Below, piece after piece: positions 1 to 13,073 of a stretch of DNA of 64,000 nucleotides (positions are counted from its first letter, which is position 1; every line of letters begins with the position of its first letter). The stretch comes from Panagrolaimus kolymaensis (Eukaryota; Nematoda; Chromadorea; Rhabditida; Panagrolaimidae): contig JAJQJQ010000013.1 in the NCBI GenBank assembly GCA_028622995.1, positions 682,001 through 746,000 on the forward strand, written 5' to 3'. The position numbers were made by a program, and so were the translations under genes. The notes below the pieces were generated by a model. It did no database searches, was not told the DNA's origin, and saw nothing but the letters and a program-made list of their open reading frames with translations.

Positions 1-3000
1 TCCTTGGTTTTTGGAAGAAAAAAATGTTAATGGTCATTCATTATTTGATTAAACTATTTTGTCGCAAAAAAATATAAAAATCAAAAAAAGGAAAATAATT
101 CTTTTTTTATTAAAGATTTTATGATTGCTGCCGCCGCTGCTTCTGTTTCTGTTTGTGTTATTTGTTATTGTTAATCTTTTAATTCTATCGTCGTTCTATC
201 TAAATAAAAAATGATTAAATAAATTAAAACATTGAGGCAGAAGCTCATCTTCGTTTATCTAATGTTTTTATGGGGTTCTTCAAAACAAAAAATTAAATAA
301 GCTGATGAGAAGTCGATGAAAACAAAAGCGACAGAAGCGGCGAGAACAAGAGGCAAAAAAAATATTTGCATTTCATGTTCGCTCTTCATCGCTCTCGTGT
401 GCTGTATTATTTTGATTTCCTGATTTCGCTGGAATTAAAAGAAAAACAACGGAAGCAATAAAAATAATTTTTTTCATGGAATAACAAAATAAAGAAAATT
501 AGCGACAATATAGTAAAAAACTATTTTTCAGTTCGCGAAATCTTTTTTTTTTCATAAAAAACTTACAAAAAGTCGATCCAAAAATTTTTGTTCCGACTTG
601 AAAAAAATTTGAGGACTACCATAAAAAAGAGAGTTGTAAAACAATGAAATATGCATTCATAAAAAAGTGGGACCTTTTGTCGTCGTCGGCAAAAATGCTG
701 TCATTTGTCACAAAGATTTTTTATTTTGTTTTTAGTAAAAATAATGGGCATTTTTCTTTTTTTTTTAAACAAAAAAGAAAAAACAATGAAATCTTTAAAA
801 AAAACTAACGTTTTTTGCATAATAAAATAGTTTTTATTATAAAAAATTCATAATAACTTTAAGCCACCTTTTGAAGACAAGAAAAATGTGAAGTTCCAAA
901 GATAGAAAATAAGTTTGTTGGCACTGGAAAAGACTTTAAAAAATAAAAAGAATTTGTATTCGACGTAGAAAAAGTTCTGTTCATAAAAATAATATTTACA
1001 TAAACTTTGATTTAATGAATACATAAATAGACGTAAGCAACGATGAGATAGATAATTTTTTTAGGATTTCATAAACAAAATCTTTCTAAACTTTATATAA
1101 ATGAGCCAACAACGAAGGAATATGATAATTAGATGATGCAAAATAGCTATGAATTTATAAAAGTGGTGGCGTAAGAAGATGAAAGGCTATAATAAAATTA
1201 TATCAAAGTTCAAGAATAAATAATGCAAAAACTATGAAAACAAACACTCCCACCACAACTTAGAATCTAAAGGAATTTCCATGAAACTAAATGTTAAGGG
1301 ATTTAAATTTTGAAAGGATCATTGCAAAGATTTTTAAAATAAATTCCAAAGCAAAAAATAAAAGCTCAAATTTAGTCTTTAGAAATGGTCACTACATTTT
1401 CTGTATAACATAACCTTATCCTCTCTCGGTTATTTCTTTTTTTCCATGAGCTTTTTCCTTTGTTTACTTATTTTTCCAGTTTATTGAATCTCCAAGAAAG
1501 AGAGCCTCTTTATCTTTTGAAATTTTCTGAGCAAAAAGAAATTATTTTTAAATTTTTAATAAAATTTGAATATTTCCGAGGTCTAGGAAGCCTAAAGAAA
1601 AGTAAATAACAAATAAAAATTTTTTTTCTTATTATCAAAATTAAATAATAAATTTTCTAACGCTTCAAGTAAACTAACATAAGAAGTAAGTATGTAGTTT
1701 CTGGAAAAAAAAGGCAGGGGTCTCACATCCAAAAATAAAAATAATGAGAAGTGTCGCATTTTTTCTTGGTTTTTATTCTTTCTTTCATCTTCTTTTTATA
1801 TTTCTTCCGTCTGGTCTATATTTCTTTTTTGAGGAAGAAAAAAAAATGAAATAAACAAAATAAAAATGACCACCACCAGAAGCAGCAGCAGGAATATCCA
1901 TTTGCGCAACGCAACGACCAACCACAACGAAAATGATGAAAAAAAACTTTGTTTGAACTCTTTCTTTCATTTTTTTTTTGCATGCTTGCTTCCTTCGGTC
2001 ACTCAGTTTATGCGATCGGGAAAAAACAACAAAGCTTTTCTTATGTTAGTTTCGGCTCAAGCTTTTTTCCATGGAAAGGAAGAAGAAAAAAATCGAACGA
2101 AAAAAAACGGGACATCGCAATCATTAAAGTAGAAGAAAAAATGAAACTACTAAGGTGCAGCTGGTTTTTGTAATTTAGAAGGAAGCAAAATAAATGTGAG
2201 ATTGAATAACACACACACAAAGCAACCTGCTTTTGTGATCGAATAAGATTTATTTCGATGGTTTTAAAAAAGGAGGACAAGAACATGGGATCCGATTTAT
2301 TACCTTGGCTTATTGACCTGATTTTTTTTGTTGCTATTTCTTTGAGATACACGGGAAAAATATTAATTAAAAAGAAAAATAGAGGAATAAAAACTTTAAA
2401 AAATTGTAAGAGAAAATAAATGCTTAAATCAAAAATTTAAATGCGATCATTAAAAAAAGGGTAAAGTATTCGCGATTTCAAAGATAAAATGATAAAAAAA
2501 ATTTAGAAAGATTTTGTTTCTTATTTATAACAGTTTTTGTTTAGGATTATCATAAAGATGGTTATTAATGCAACTAATATATTTTTTATTTCAAGCAGAC
2601 GAATTTAAAATTTAAAAAGAAGCAGAAAATAAAAGTTATATTTTAGTCGATCAAATTTTTTAAAGACTCTATGATTAGTTACTGGCTATCTAAAACTTTA
2701 TTTAGCAACCTACTATTGGTTCTCTAAAGATATGATCGAATAAAAAAAATGCTCTCAATCTAATTCAAATAAATTCACAAAAAATTTAAATCAAATAAAT
2801 AAACAATGTCAAGTATCACACACACACACAAACTTGTCATTTCATTGCGGTCGTATTTATTTATTTATTTATTTTAAAAAAGGTTTTAAAGAAAAATGAA
2901 TGCAATTCAATCTTTCATTCTTGATTGAATCATTCTTAAAATTCTTGAAATATATTTATTTCGAAAAAAAATTTAAAGAAATATGCAAGAATTTGTTGTA

Positions 3001-6000
3001 AGAAAGAAATTAATGAACCATAAAAAGTCAAAGAAAAAAATGAAGGGCGACAAATCATCATCACTCACCTTTGCGGCTTTTTCTCTATTTTTTTTTATTG
3101 TACCCAAATAAAAAACAACGAAACAACGATACTTTTTTCCTTTAAGAAAAAAACATGAATCATCAAAAAAAATTTTTGATTTCAAAGTTATTTTTTATGT
3201 GTATTTTAAAATAGGCTTAACTTTCGTTTATTTATTTTTTAAAGATCCGCAACGTCATCTTCAAAAAAACAAGGGGAACAAACAAATTCGAAATATGAAA
3301 CCACCATTTTTTGGAGGTAGGATGGTGGTTTGCGTCTTTTTCTCCTGGCCTTGCACCAAAGTCAAGCAACTAAAAAAAGTAAATAGGACGAGGATGAATG
3401 AGAAAAGAAATATGTAGGCCAGAGTACTTTAATTTTTTTTTAATTTGACCACATTAACCTTGAGAGAGAAAAACATATTATAAACCTCAAAATCCAATTT
3501 AAGGTAGTTTTTATTTGAGAACGAAAAGAGAAAAAAGGAAGATGAATACATCCGGTTAAAAAAAATCTAGGATGATTGAGAAATAGGTTTTTTTGGCGGA
3601 TGGTGGATCAAAAAAGAAATTGTTTTTTCCGTGGCAAAAAAAAAATGAGAGACAAAGATGTGGGATCGAACAGATGAGCACGAGTCATCGTCGTCAGATC
3701 ATTTTTCATTGGCTAAGTTGCGCAATCGCAGATGATTTGAACTTTTGGGATGTTAAAATTATGGCTGACTAAGATGAAAAAAAATCCAAAATGAAATAAA
3801 CAATAAAAATTTTACGGAAGTTGATCTTATGTGGCAGTGCCAACTTAGTAAATCGAGCCTTGGTGCGAAAATGAAAATTCCCCTTATTTATTTTTTTTTC
3901 ACTACCAGAATCCATAAAAAACTTATTTTTTAGGATAATATTTTTTTGAAGTTATTACATAGTTTTCGTTAAACTTGAATATCTTTTTTATGCTTCTGTT
4001 GCAGCAGTCTATTTATAGTATACAATTTTTTTTCTCCCTAAAAATAGCAGCAACACATTTTAATACAAAAAAAAAGAAAAAACAATAGTAAAAAATTTTT
4101 TGTTTGAGTTGTTTGAAACTTGATCTCATTTTACTATTTTTTTACTACCTTCTTTTCTTTCCTTTAGTTTTTTGTTGCTTGAATAAGTTTCCGAAAAAAA
4201 GAAGCATGGCGGCATCCAAGTATGTGCATGCAACACTTGAGAAATTAAAAACTACTGCAAAAAATGGGGATATCAAAAAAGAAAACTGAAAAAAAAAATG
4301 AAAGTGCACTTTTTCAAGAGCTTGAAAATTCTTAATTTGACACATTTGCTGATATATTTAACACAAAATTAAGAATCAAACTTGAAAATTACTTTCAAAA
4401 AAGTTTAAGTTTGTCAATCAAGGGTTAAAAGATTCAGTTTACATTTTTTCAAGTTTAGGAAATTTGGAAGATTAAAAATCAAAAAACTTAATTTTTTTAG
4501 CAGTTATTCGATTTGAAAGGCATTTTCTTTAATTTAAGCCGGAAAGTCTAAAAATTGAGGACAATAATGGTATAAAAGCATAGATTTAAAAACAAAGATA
4601 AGGATGGTGGGATCAATATAATAAATTTTCAAAAATGAGTGCTATTATATTTTCAAAAAAGGATAATCTTCTTTCTTTGGTTAAAGAAATCTCAAGAGTG
4701 CTTTAAAACTTTTTATTTTATTTAAAAAAATGAATGGAAAGTGTTGGACCCTTTTCATCTTTCTAACGATTTTGGAGCAGTCACAACATGCAAAAACTAT
4801 TTTTTATTACGGTTTTTAAAAGAGCTATCGTAAAATTCAAGTGCAAAAAAGGAGAAAATTATGGCTCCAATGAATAGTAAAAAAAGATATAATCAAAATG
4901 AGTATTGTAAAATGCAAGAGATTAAAATTTTTAGTTGTCAACAAAAAAAACTGTTTATTTTTAAAAAAATTTTGTGTTGATTTAATTTTTTTATAAAAAG
5001 AAATTCAATGTTTGTATCAAAAAAAAAATTTAGTCAAGTTCACGTTTTCAATCTTTGTGTTTTTTTAACCCGAGTTCTGGGGTCACGTTGAAAAAAAACA
5101 ACACTTCAAGTTTGTGAGTTCCTCGAGAAAAAAAAAGTTTCAAAAGAAAACAAATAATGTTCTTTTCTTAGTCATTAAAAGAAAATCTTTCAAAAAATAA
5201 ATATACTTTAAAGTTTGTCTAAAAATAACAACACAAACACACCGGAAAATTTGTTATTTGTTTGAGAAAAAAAAGAGAAAGAAAAGCCGCCAAAACGTGA
5301 TTAATTTAGGAAAGAATGAAAAGAAAAAAGTTAATTAAAAACTGAAAAGTGAAAAGCTAGGAAAAAAGGAACCGAAAAAAATTTGTGGGATATCTGATCT
5401 TTCGATTTTCTTTGACATTAAACTCGTTCATTCATGTGTGAACAAGAATTTTTTTGTCTTTCTTTGGTTTAATTAATTACAAAGCGGGGGAAAACTAAAA
5501 AAATATTTCTCAAAAGCATAAAGTTTAATTTTAAGGCAAGCGTGAATAAGAATGATGAAGGGTAAAAATTAAAGTTTAGATTACCGAAAATGGAAGTCAC
5601 AAAACAAATGGTTTTTTTGTAATACTAAATTATTGAAGAATCAAGTTAAATATTTATTTTTATTAAAACAATCAAAAACAATGAAAGAAACGCTTCCAAT
5701 AAAGAAAAAAGACAAAACTCAATTGATGACTCAAGAAAGAAAGAAGAGGAAAACCCATTTTCGGCAATTTGCATATCAATTCAATTTTTTTGTTATGGAA
5801 AAACTATTCATGATGCCACATAAATCTTAAAGAAAACGGAAAAAATGTGAAGAATCAAGAAATAAAGCTAAATAGGTCTTTTTTCATCTTCTAGCAGCTG
5901 TGTAAAGAAAATATTCTTTTTTTGAAAGTATAATAATTTCCATAAGAAAAAGAAGGAAGGAATGAAAGGAATGAACAGCAGCTTATTAAACAAAACACAA

Positions 6001-9000
6001 AAGGTTTGAATTTTCACACATTTTTTTTTAAATCGAGGAATTAAATGTTTAATCTTTGATTAAATAAGGGTAAGCAAATTTAAAAATCGAAAATGACAAA
6101 AATACAATTCGAAAAAAGAACCAAATGAATTTATTGATTAATTAAAAATTCAAAAAATTCATATTTTATTTTGGAACTTTTTTTCAAAATTCTAAAACAT
6201 AAAAACCTGCAAAGTTTGAATCTACAAAAGCTTCCCCAATTTCTAAATTTAATTTCCAGAAAGTTAAATTGTTTCAAATTTTTTATAATAAAATGTTTTG
6301 ACCAAAATAAACAATAAAAATATTGAAGAAAATAAAAGAATGTGGATAAGAATATTGTGACAAGTAAAATAATAGCAAAAACGAGGAATAAAAATAAAAA
6401 GGAACGGAATATATATATTTTTTTTGAAGTAGCTGTCGCCATCGTTGTCGTCGCTGGTCATCGGCAAATGTCTCGCGTTTAAATCAGCCCAAACCCAAAA
6501 GAAGGAGGAAAGGCGACAAAATGAGGAGGTTTTATGAGAGAAAAAGCAAGAAAATGAGTAAGTGAGTAACCGCTTTGAGGGGCGATAAGAAAAAAAGAAA
6601 AGTAGCATACATAAAAAGGCAATAAATGAGAAGAAGAAAAAAAATAAAGTGCCATTGATGTTTTTGAAGTTCTTCCGCTAATCTAAACAAAAACTCAAAA
6701 GGTTTAGAAGCTTGGGAAAGTAAATATATGTTCGTTCATTATCTTCCGAAGTCATGTTTCTAAATGGGACATGTTTACCGAGAAAAAAAATTAGGGGGAA
6801 CATGGGAGATAGTGAGTGCTGGTCAAGACAAAGAAAAATGATAAAAAAAATTAATTCAAAATAACTATCATATTTTTTTCCTTTAGGTATATCAACTAAT
6901 ACTTTTACAATTTTAAATCTAATTTCACGCAAGTTAAATAATTATAATTCTTATTGCAAAGAAAATTTGTGTTCTGTTTTTTTTTTTATTTAAAAGTAGT
7001 TTATGAAACCTCTTCTCATTTGATCATAAAATTAAGAACACATCCATCTAAAATTCTGCGTTTTCATTAATCTTTTTTTGTTTGTTATAGATTTTTATAA
7101 TAATTGTTTGCCTTTACCAAAAAAAACTTTCATTCAACTTTTTGCACTCAAAAAAGTATGATATTATTGCTTTACGTTTGTGTGGTCATAGATATTGCTT
7201 CAAGGGGTATTAAAAAAACATAATTATTGTTTGGCCATGTGCTTGAAGAAGAAAGAAAAAAATGCTCAAGAAAAAGTCTGCTTTTTTTACTCGCTTTCAA
7301 ATAAAAAAATTTTTTTACACCTTTCATTCTTTTTTTAGCATCGTCATAAAAAAAAATAAGAGAGGGTGCGAGAGAAAAGGAAAATCATCATCATTCGGCA
7401 TTGTGAAGTAGTGGAATGCGAACGAGACCAATCTCTCCCCTTCTTATATTTAAAGGAATGTGTGGATGAATGGCTGGATTGCTTGGTTTAAAAAAAAGAA
7501 AAATGCGGGAGAAAAAAATAAAAAAGTGAGGGAGAACAAAAAAAATGAATAAGCAAGGATGAAAAATGACGATCATCAAGTGTAGTGGCATGCGTTAGTT
7601 CGCTCCTTCAATGAAAGAAAAAAAGGCAAGAAAAAAATAAGTACAATGAACAAAAAAATTTCTTCCATTGAGACTAGTATAAATAAAAATAGTACTAGTA
7701 AAAATAATAATAATATATAATGGTCAAGTGGTCATTTTATAGTATTAGCATGGGAGAGAAAGAAAAAAAAGAAGGTGATTAAAATTGGGATGGATGGTCG
7801 AAGGCTAGAAGAGGGAGAGACCATGTTCCCTTGAAAATAAAATATAAAGTGTTTTCTTATTTTATTTTAGAATTAAAACAATTTGTTTCGGTAGTTTAAA
7901 TTCCTGAGGAAAGCGCAGTTTCGAAAATCGAATTCGAGATTTTTGAAAATTAGGACGATGCAAGTTTAAAATTTTCCTTACAAAATTCTATTTTTTATGA
8001 TAATTTATATTTACGATCAAAATTTAAGTTTTAATTTTTTTCGATTTATTTCATTTTCTTACAAATACGTGTGTGAATTTGAAAAGCTATTAAAACAAAT
8101 CACTCCTTCCTCTAACTAAAGTTTATTTTTCATTTGAAACAAAAAATAAATAAGCGTGATTGAAGAAAACGTAAAACACACCACTTTAAATTATTTTATT
8201 TTTTTATTTGAAGAGTTTGCATACATATTGGTTTCCAAGAATATAAGCAAATAAAATTTGAAGTGACACTTATAAAACTGTTTTTCAAATATGCACTTGA
8301 AAATGCGTGAAAAATACAATAAAAGTGATGGGACTTGAAATAAATATTTTGATCTATAGATTAACAAGATTTGAAACTCCAGAGAAACATGGAATTCTAG
8401 TGCAAAAAGAATGTTTTTTTATTAAAAAAAAAGAATGTTTTTTTATTAAAAAAATAATTTTTTTACAATAGAAAATAGCACGAAAAAACAATTTAAAAAA
8501 TACATATTTTTTCATGATCACCCGCTATGAATTTCTTTGATTTACAAAAGAGAGGCAGGTGTTTGCGCATTCAAAACAGTTTCCGTTCCGAAATAATTAG
8601 TTTTGCATCGTTCAAAAACAAGGTCATTTATGGAACAAGAAAACAACAAAAAAGAACTCAAGAAAGCACCTTTCATGATTTTAGTCGAAAAGTTTTTTTT
8701 TAATTCTAAGTCTCGCATCCAAGTTTTTTTTTTCAGATTTACCGTATCAAATTTTAAAAGAAGTTATAAAACATTGGCAATATTGGTTTTCAGAAAATGG
8801 TCAAGAAAAAGAAAAAGAATAATTATTGAAACAAAGATAAACAATACCACAAAACCCTAACTTTTAGTAGCAAAGAAAAAAATGAACGGGAAACTAAATA
8901 TGTTTGCCGTTCTTAAAGATATGTACTTATGTATTTTCCTTTAAAAATTGTAACTAATATCTGAAACTACTTTGACTTAAAAGGGGTTTTTCTTATGTTT

Positions 9001-9230
9001 GTTTGTTTACTTTATTCTTCCACAAGACATTCGTTGTATCGACACATAAATGAAATACAAAGCCGGCAGTTCCGGTCAATGAAACAAATAAAAAAAGGCA
9101 ATCATCAAAAAATGGGAGAAGCATACAAATAAAAATATATGCAAAAAAAGTTTCAAAAATGAGAAAAATTTTATTTAAAAACTCGGATCATAAATCGCAA
9201 AAAATTTAATTAATCATTTTAGAATTAAAA
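1..9230. other. long A-rich stretch with no supportable gene
   Basis: I see no coding exon, tRNA or recognisable element here. The plus strand is dominated by A runs and GAAA-type words, so every open frame is short, lysine- or phenylalanine-rich and of low complexity. Simple repeats include AC runs near 2208 and 2816, an ATTT run near 2852, and a 24-bp direct duplication at 8407-8457. Because nematode introns and untranslated DNA are usually T-rich on the transcribed (sense) strand, this bias would suit long introns or flanks of a minus-strand gene, but that is inference. Confidence 0.6.
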
Positions 9231-10309
9231 TTAACAGTAACTCATAATATATTCTGTCACAGAATAAAGTTTGGATGCATCAGGCTGAAAATATTAAAAA
9301 AAGCTTATAAATTTGCAAGGTTCGATCTCAAAAAATTTGCACTCACTTGAATGGTATTTTTAGTGAATTGACCATGAAAATCTTCATTAATTTTAAATTT
9401 TCCATTCGTTAATTTTTTAAATAAATCTTTTGCATTTTCATTTATGGCAGTTGGAAACATAAAAATATTAGTATATTCATTCATTAAATTTGGAATAGAT
9501 TCTAAAATATTTTTTAATAAAGTTTCAGCAATTTCTATAGAATTTGCATAAAGAGGACCAATTGCTATTTGCTTATTATAAACAATTCGAATTCCACCAA
9601 TTCCAACTATTCTTCCTTCAAGATCCATTGCAATTTTGGAGAAAGTATTTTTAGATTTAAAAAAATTTAAAATAAATTTATCTCTTCGAATTTTTCCTCC
9701 GCCAATCATTTTTGTATCAAATTCAATCAATTTTTGAGGATCAATTTTTTCTGGAGTAATTATTTTAATTTTCTCATCTGCTTTTAATTTACTTGGAACC
9801 ACATCTTTAATTTCTGCCATATATTCTTTAAATATTGAATTCATATATTTATTAAAACCATATTTATTTGCATATTTTTTATGCATCCTATCAACGCCAA
9901 GTAAACCAAAATTAATTCCATCAAATTGTGGGTCATGGAACGCAAGATTCCATAATTTAGCGCCTAAACCAATTCCACGAAATTCGGGCAAAACAAAGAA
10001 CATTCCAATCATCGCAAGAGGCTCAGAATCATCAATGGAAGGAAAAAATAAAGTTGCTATGGAGCCAATAGTTTTATTTGTGTCTTTATTGATGGCGATT
10101 ATCATGTTAAAATTATCTTTTCCAAATCCATCACTCCATCGTTCAAAATCTCCATCAGCACAAAGCCAATGTTCATGATCGCCGGTTTAAAAAAAGGAAA
10201 AAATTTAAGGGTTTTTATCTAATTTTTTGGAATATGAAAAACTCACTAATTGAACAACATCTTTCCATCGATTTAAATCTGCATTAAAAATAAATTCAAT
10301 TTTATCCAT
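9231..10309 (-). CDS. GNAT-type N-acetyltransferase (YitH/DUF1248-like), 3 exons
   Basis: The exons are 10309-10247 (21 codons), about 10183-9347, and 9284-9231, giving about 317 aa. The middle exon shows a GNAT core: a hydrophobic strand, then a pyrophosphate-loop segment reading PEFRGIGLGAKLW, which matches the R/Q-x-x-G-x-G/A acetyl-CoA motif. A second half (FILNFFKSKNTFSK, then VGIGGIR and AIGPLYA) resembles the C-terminal domain of nematode DUF1248 acetyltransferases. It should transfer acetyl from acetyl-CoA to an unknown small molecule or protein in the cytosol. Exon 3 is joined through GTGAGT at 9346 and TTTTCAG ending at 9285. The first intron has a good GTGAGT donor at 10246, but the required frame has no AG acceptor: the sequence before the second exon reads TTTTTTTAAACCGGC. 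This may be a sequence error, a non-canonical splice or early decay. Confidence 0.7.
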
Positions 10310-10897
10310 TATTTCAATAATAATATTTTTTATGAAATGAAAAAATTTAAAAACATTATTTTTCCTACAAAAAATAAATGAAAGTTTGAAAAAATCGATG
10401 TCGTCTAAGACTGATAAAAAAAAGAAAAACAAACAGGTGTTAGCATTGATTATGTATGTATTTTTCTTTTCTTAATGAATGGTCGGTCTTCTTCGATACC
10501 AACGACGACCACCATACATAGACAAAACTTTGACATAATTTTAAACAAAATCAAAAAATAAAAAGTGAACGGTTTTAAATAGTTTAATTGATTTAATATT
10601 TTATCATTCAGAAAAATTATAGAAAAACAGTCTTTCACTTTCGAATTAAAAACATGTAATAAGTTTTGTTAAAAGTTGTGATAAACTGAAAAAAACAAAA
10701 ATATGTATTTTAAACTAATTCTTATAAATAAAAGTTATTATAGAGAATTTTATGCTTGTTGACACTCATAAGTTGCTGGTGTTAATTTTCTTTTTTAAAG
10801 ACCGTGACTTATAACACTTTCCTTTTTCTCCTTTTTTGTTGTCTCTCAAATGCTTCAACCATAAATGGCGTTCAAGCTTTTATCTTTGTATTTTCGT
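10310..10897. other. intergenic, no gene seen
   Basis: This is AT-rich spacer between the acetyltransferase start and the tRNA. It should hold the acetyltransferase promoter on the minus strand, but I recognise no TATA or other clear element. The short open frames are low complexity. Confidence 0.5.
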
Positions 10898-10970
10898 TCG
10901 GTTATCGTCCAGTGGTTTAGGATTTCGGCCTCTCACGCCGACGACCGGGGTTCGAATCCCCGTAACCGAG
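10898..10970 (+). tRNA. tRNA-Glu (anticodon CTC)
   Basis: The 73-nt sequence folds as a cloverleaf. The acceptor stem TCGGTTA (10898-10904) pairs with TAACCGA (10963-10969), with G as discriminator base. The anticodon stem TCGGC pairs with GCCGA around the loop CTCTCAC, giving anticodon CTC at 10932-10934. The T arm contains GGTTCGAATCC, which also serves as the internal B box, and the A-box region reads AGTGGTTTAGG. No intron is present. A T7 run follows immediately, as expected for RNA polymerase III termination. Confidence 0.95.
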
Positions 10971-10972
10971 AC

Positions 10973-10979
10973 TTTTTTT
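10973..10979 (+). terminator. RNA polymerase III T-run terminator of tRNA-Glu
   Basis: Seven T residues begin three nucleotides after the tRNA discriminator base, the usual position for Pol III termination. Confidence 0.8.
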
Positions 10980-11268
10980 CATTTTTTAAATAAAACCCAA
11001 CACGTGAAAACTATGATGTTTTTCTATTTTTTTATGTTGGAAAGAAAAAACCCATACAATGCATGAAAACAATAGGTAGTAAAAAAAAAATCCTCTCGTT
11101 ACTTACAAAGAAAATATTAAACTTTTTTTGTCTAATTTAAAAAAGTTTGTCAAATTAACAAAGAAACTTTTTTCCTCTGTTTTTATGTTTCTTATATTTA
11201 CTTACAAAACAAATCACATTCAAAAACTAAAAAAAACATTCCATCATATTTTCAGCGACACCTTCCTC

Positions 11269-11312
11269 ATTATCGTCCAGTGATTTAATATCCAGACTAA
11301 AGAGATTCGATT
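11269..11312 (+). pseudogene. tRNA-Glu-derived relic
   Basis: The segment from 11270 reads TTATCGTCCAGTG then ATTTAATAT, nearly matching the 5' part (A-box side) of the intact tRNA-Glu about 370 bp upstream. It is followed by AGATTCGATT, which recalls the T loop, and then a T run. The anticodon arm and acceptor pairing are gone, so this is a fragment or degenerate copy. Confidence 0.5.
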
Positions 11313-11557
11313 TTTTAAAAAGATTTTATTAATTATTATTGCTTTTTTTAGCTTAAAAAAATAACTTTTTTCTCTCCACTTTTTTTATTTACAGACATGA
11401 TTAAAAGCTTTAAACATTAAAAAAAGTAAAAATTACAATAAAATTGAAAAAACGATAAAGGCAATCTTTTTCCTGAAAAAAAAAAACGAGCTTATGGATA
11501 CATCGAATCTTACAAAAAAATTATTTACAAATTTCATATTTCCAAAAAAAATGTTGG

Positions 11558-13073
11558 TTATTCAAACAAAAACTTTTTATTTTGCCAATTTCTCATTCTT
11601 CTTGCAACTTCTTTCAATTCTTTTCTTTCATTCAAAGCTTCTCCGCCTTGTTTTTTGGGTTTAACTTTTTTAGGTTTATTATTTTCTTCAACATAAACTG
11701 CCGAAGCTGCGGCCGCTGTAGGTTGACGTCGTCGAGCTCGTTTTGGTCGATATTGTCTTTGTTGACGAGTTTTTCGCTGTCTTATTCGTCCACCAATAAC
11801 TTTAATTTCTTTTGATGGAGAATAATGTGGAGGTTCAACTTCAGGGAAAAATTCCATGGTGGATTGAAGTAATTTTGGTTCAAATCGAGCAAAAGTATAA
11901 TCATGTGTATCATTTTCTTCTAATTTATGTGGAGAATCAAGGGAAAATGTTGTGACACTATTGATATCAATCTTAAGTGTGTAAGATATTTCACTTCGAT
12001 TTGGAGGATATGGATATATTTGTTGAACTTTCCAATCTGAATCTAAGCCATGGTTATTGAATTCAATCTGAAAATTGAGAAAAAAATTAAGACCCGGAAT
12101 GAAGGGAAAAAAATTATATATTCCAAAAACAAAAATAAATCGTTGATAGACTTACTGAAAGTTGCTTGCAAATATGTTTGTTGCATTCAAATTTTCCTTC
12201 CAAATTTATTGGCAATGATTTTCCAAAAACATCAAGTTTATGAAAAACTTGATTATCGCAATTAATCCGCAATTGAGAATTAAAACATTCAGCAACATTA
12301 TATTTTGCTGCAATTTCATCACCGCTTCCATATATTCTGGCTTTGAAAATAGCTCCATTCAAACAATCCAATGCAGAATTTTTGAATTCACGAAAAACAA
12401 ATTTCACAGTTGCAGGGTTTAACGATTTTGAAAAAATATCCAAAATATCAGAACTTCCAAATTCATTAGTGAAATGATAAACCACAAATTTTTCAACATC
12501 AAAATTTCCTGCTAATTTTTTAATTTCCTCAAAACCCGGTGGAGAAAAATCATTTGCATATGTTTCATTAAATTTTATTTCCCATCGATGTCCATTTTCG
12601 GATGGTTGCAAACAAATAAAATGATAAAATTTTGAAAACAGCAAAATCACGGCCGCTGCTTTTCCATTTTCAACCTTGCATTTACCCTTTTTAAGCATTT
12701 CCATACACATCGCAGTTTTCCAATCAATTATATAAACATTTTTGATTTCATTCTTTAAAGAATGTTTTGAAATCCATAATCGATTTAAATGAGTATCAAA
12801 TTCATTTAATACAAATACAATACTCGCAATATTTTTTTGTTTGAGTTTTAAATCAACAAAAATTTTCTGGAACACTTGTCGAGTATAAATTGAAATATTA
12901 TGTTGACTCGCGGGTTTAGCTAATCCATGATTTATTCGTTGTTGAAAAAGTTTGGATGATTTGGTTGAATAAATTAAGGGTGGAATTTTAATAGGCGGAT
13001 ATAATTTATCTACATGAGAATCATATATTCCAATATAATCATTATTTACGCCAATATGATATCGGGCTGCCAT
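11558..13073 (-). CDS. divergent Hsp70/actin-fold-like protein with basic C-terminal tail, 2 exons
   Basis: Exon 1 is 13073-12156 (306 codons). It ends at GTAAGT and joins in phase 0, after CAATTTTCAG, to exon 2 at 12067-11558, giving 475 aa. The N-terminal 300 residues look like a much diverged Hsp70 nucleotide-binding domain: a short beta start (YHIGVNNDYIGIY), alternating strands, and a late motif CLNGAIFKARIYGS at the place of the Hsp70 GAA-x-x-A helix. The segment after the intron (YTLKIDIN ... FSLDSP) may correspond to a reduced substrate-binding domain. The last 75 residues are rich in R, K and Q with an alanine run (RRRQPTAAAASA), like a nuclear localisation or RNA-binding tail. The usual Hsp70 phosphate-loop signature is not recognisable, so ATPase activity is doubtful. 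The fold assignment is tentative; the gene model itself is firm. Confidence 0.6.

Larger units (their letters stand above)
10971..11557. other. intergenic between tRNA and Hsp70-like gene
   Basis: AT-rich DNA containing the tRNA terminator and a decayed tRNA-Glu fragment. No open frame here looks coding. Confidence 0.5.

Noticed and set aside
1785..8860. Many 60-115-aa Phe/Lys-rich frames in the first 9 kb, some with hydrophobic runs
   Set aside because: A/T homopolymer DNA gives such frames by chance. None has phase-consistent neighbours, a recognisable domain or a codon pattern.
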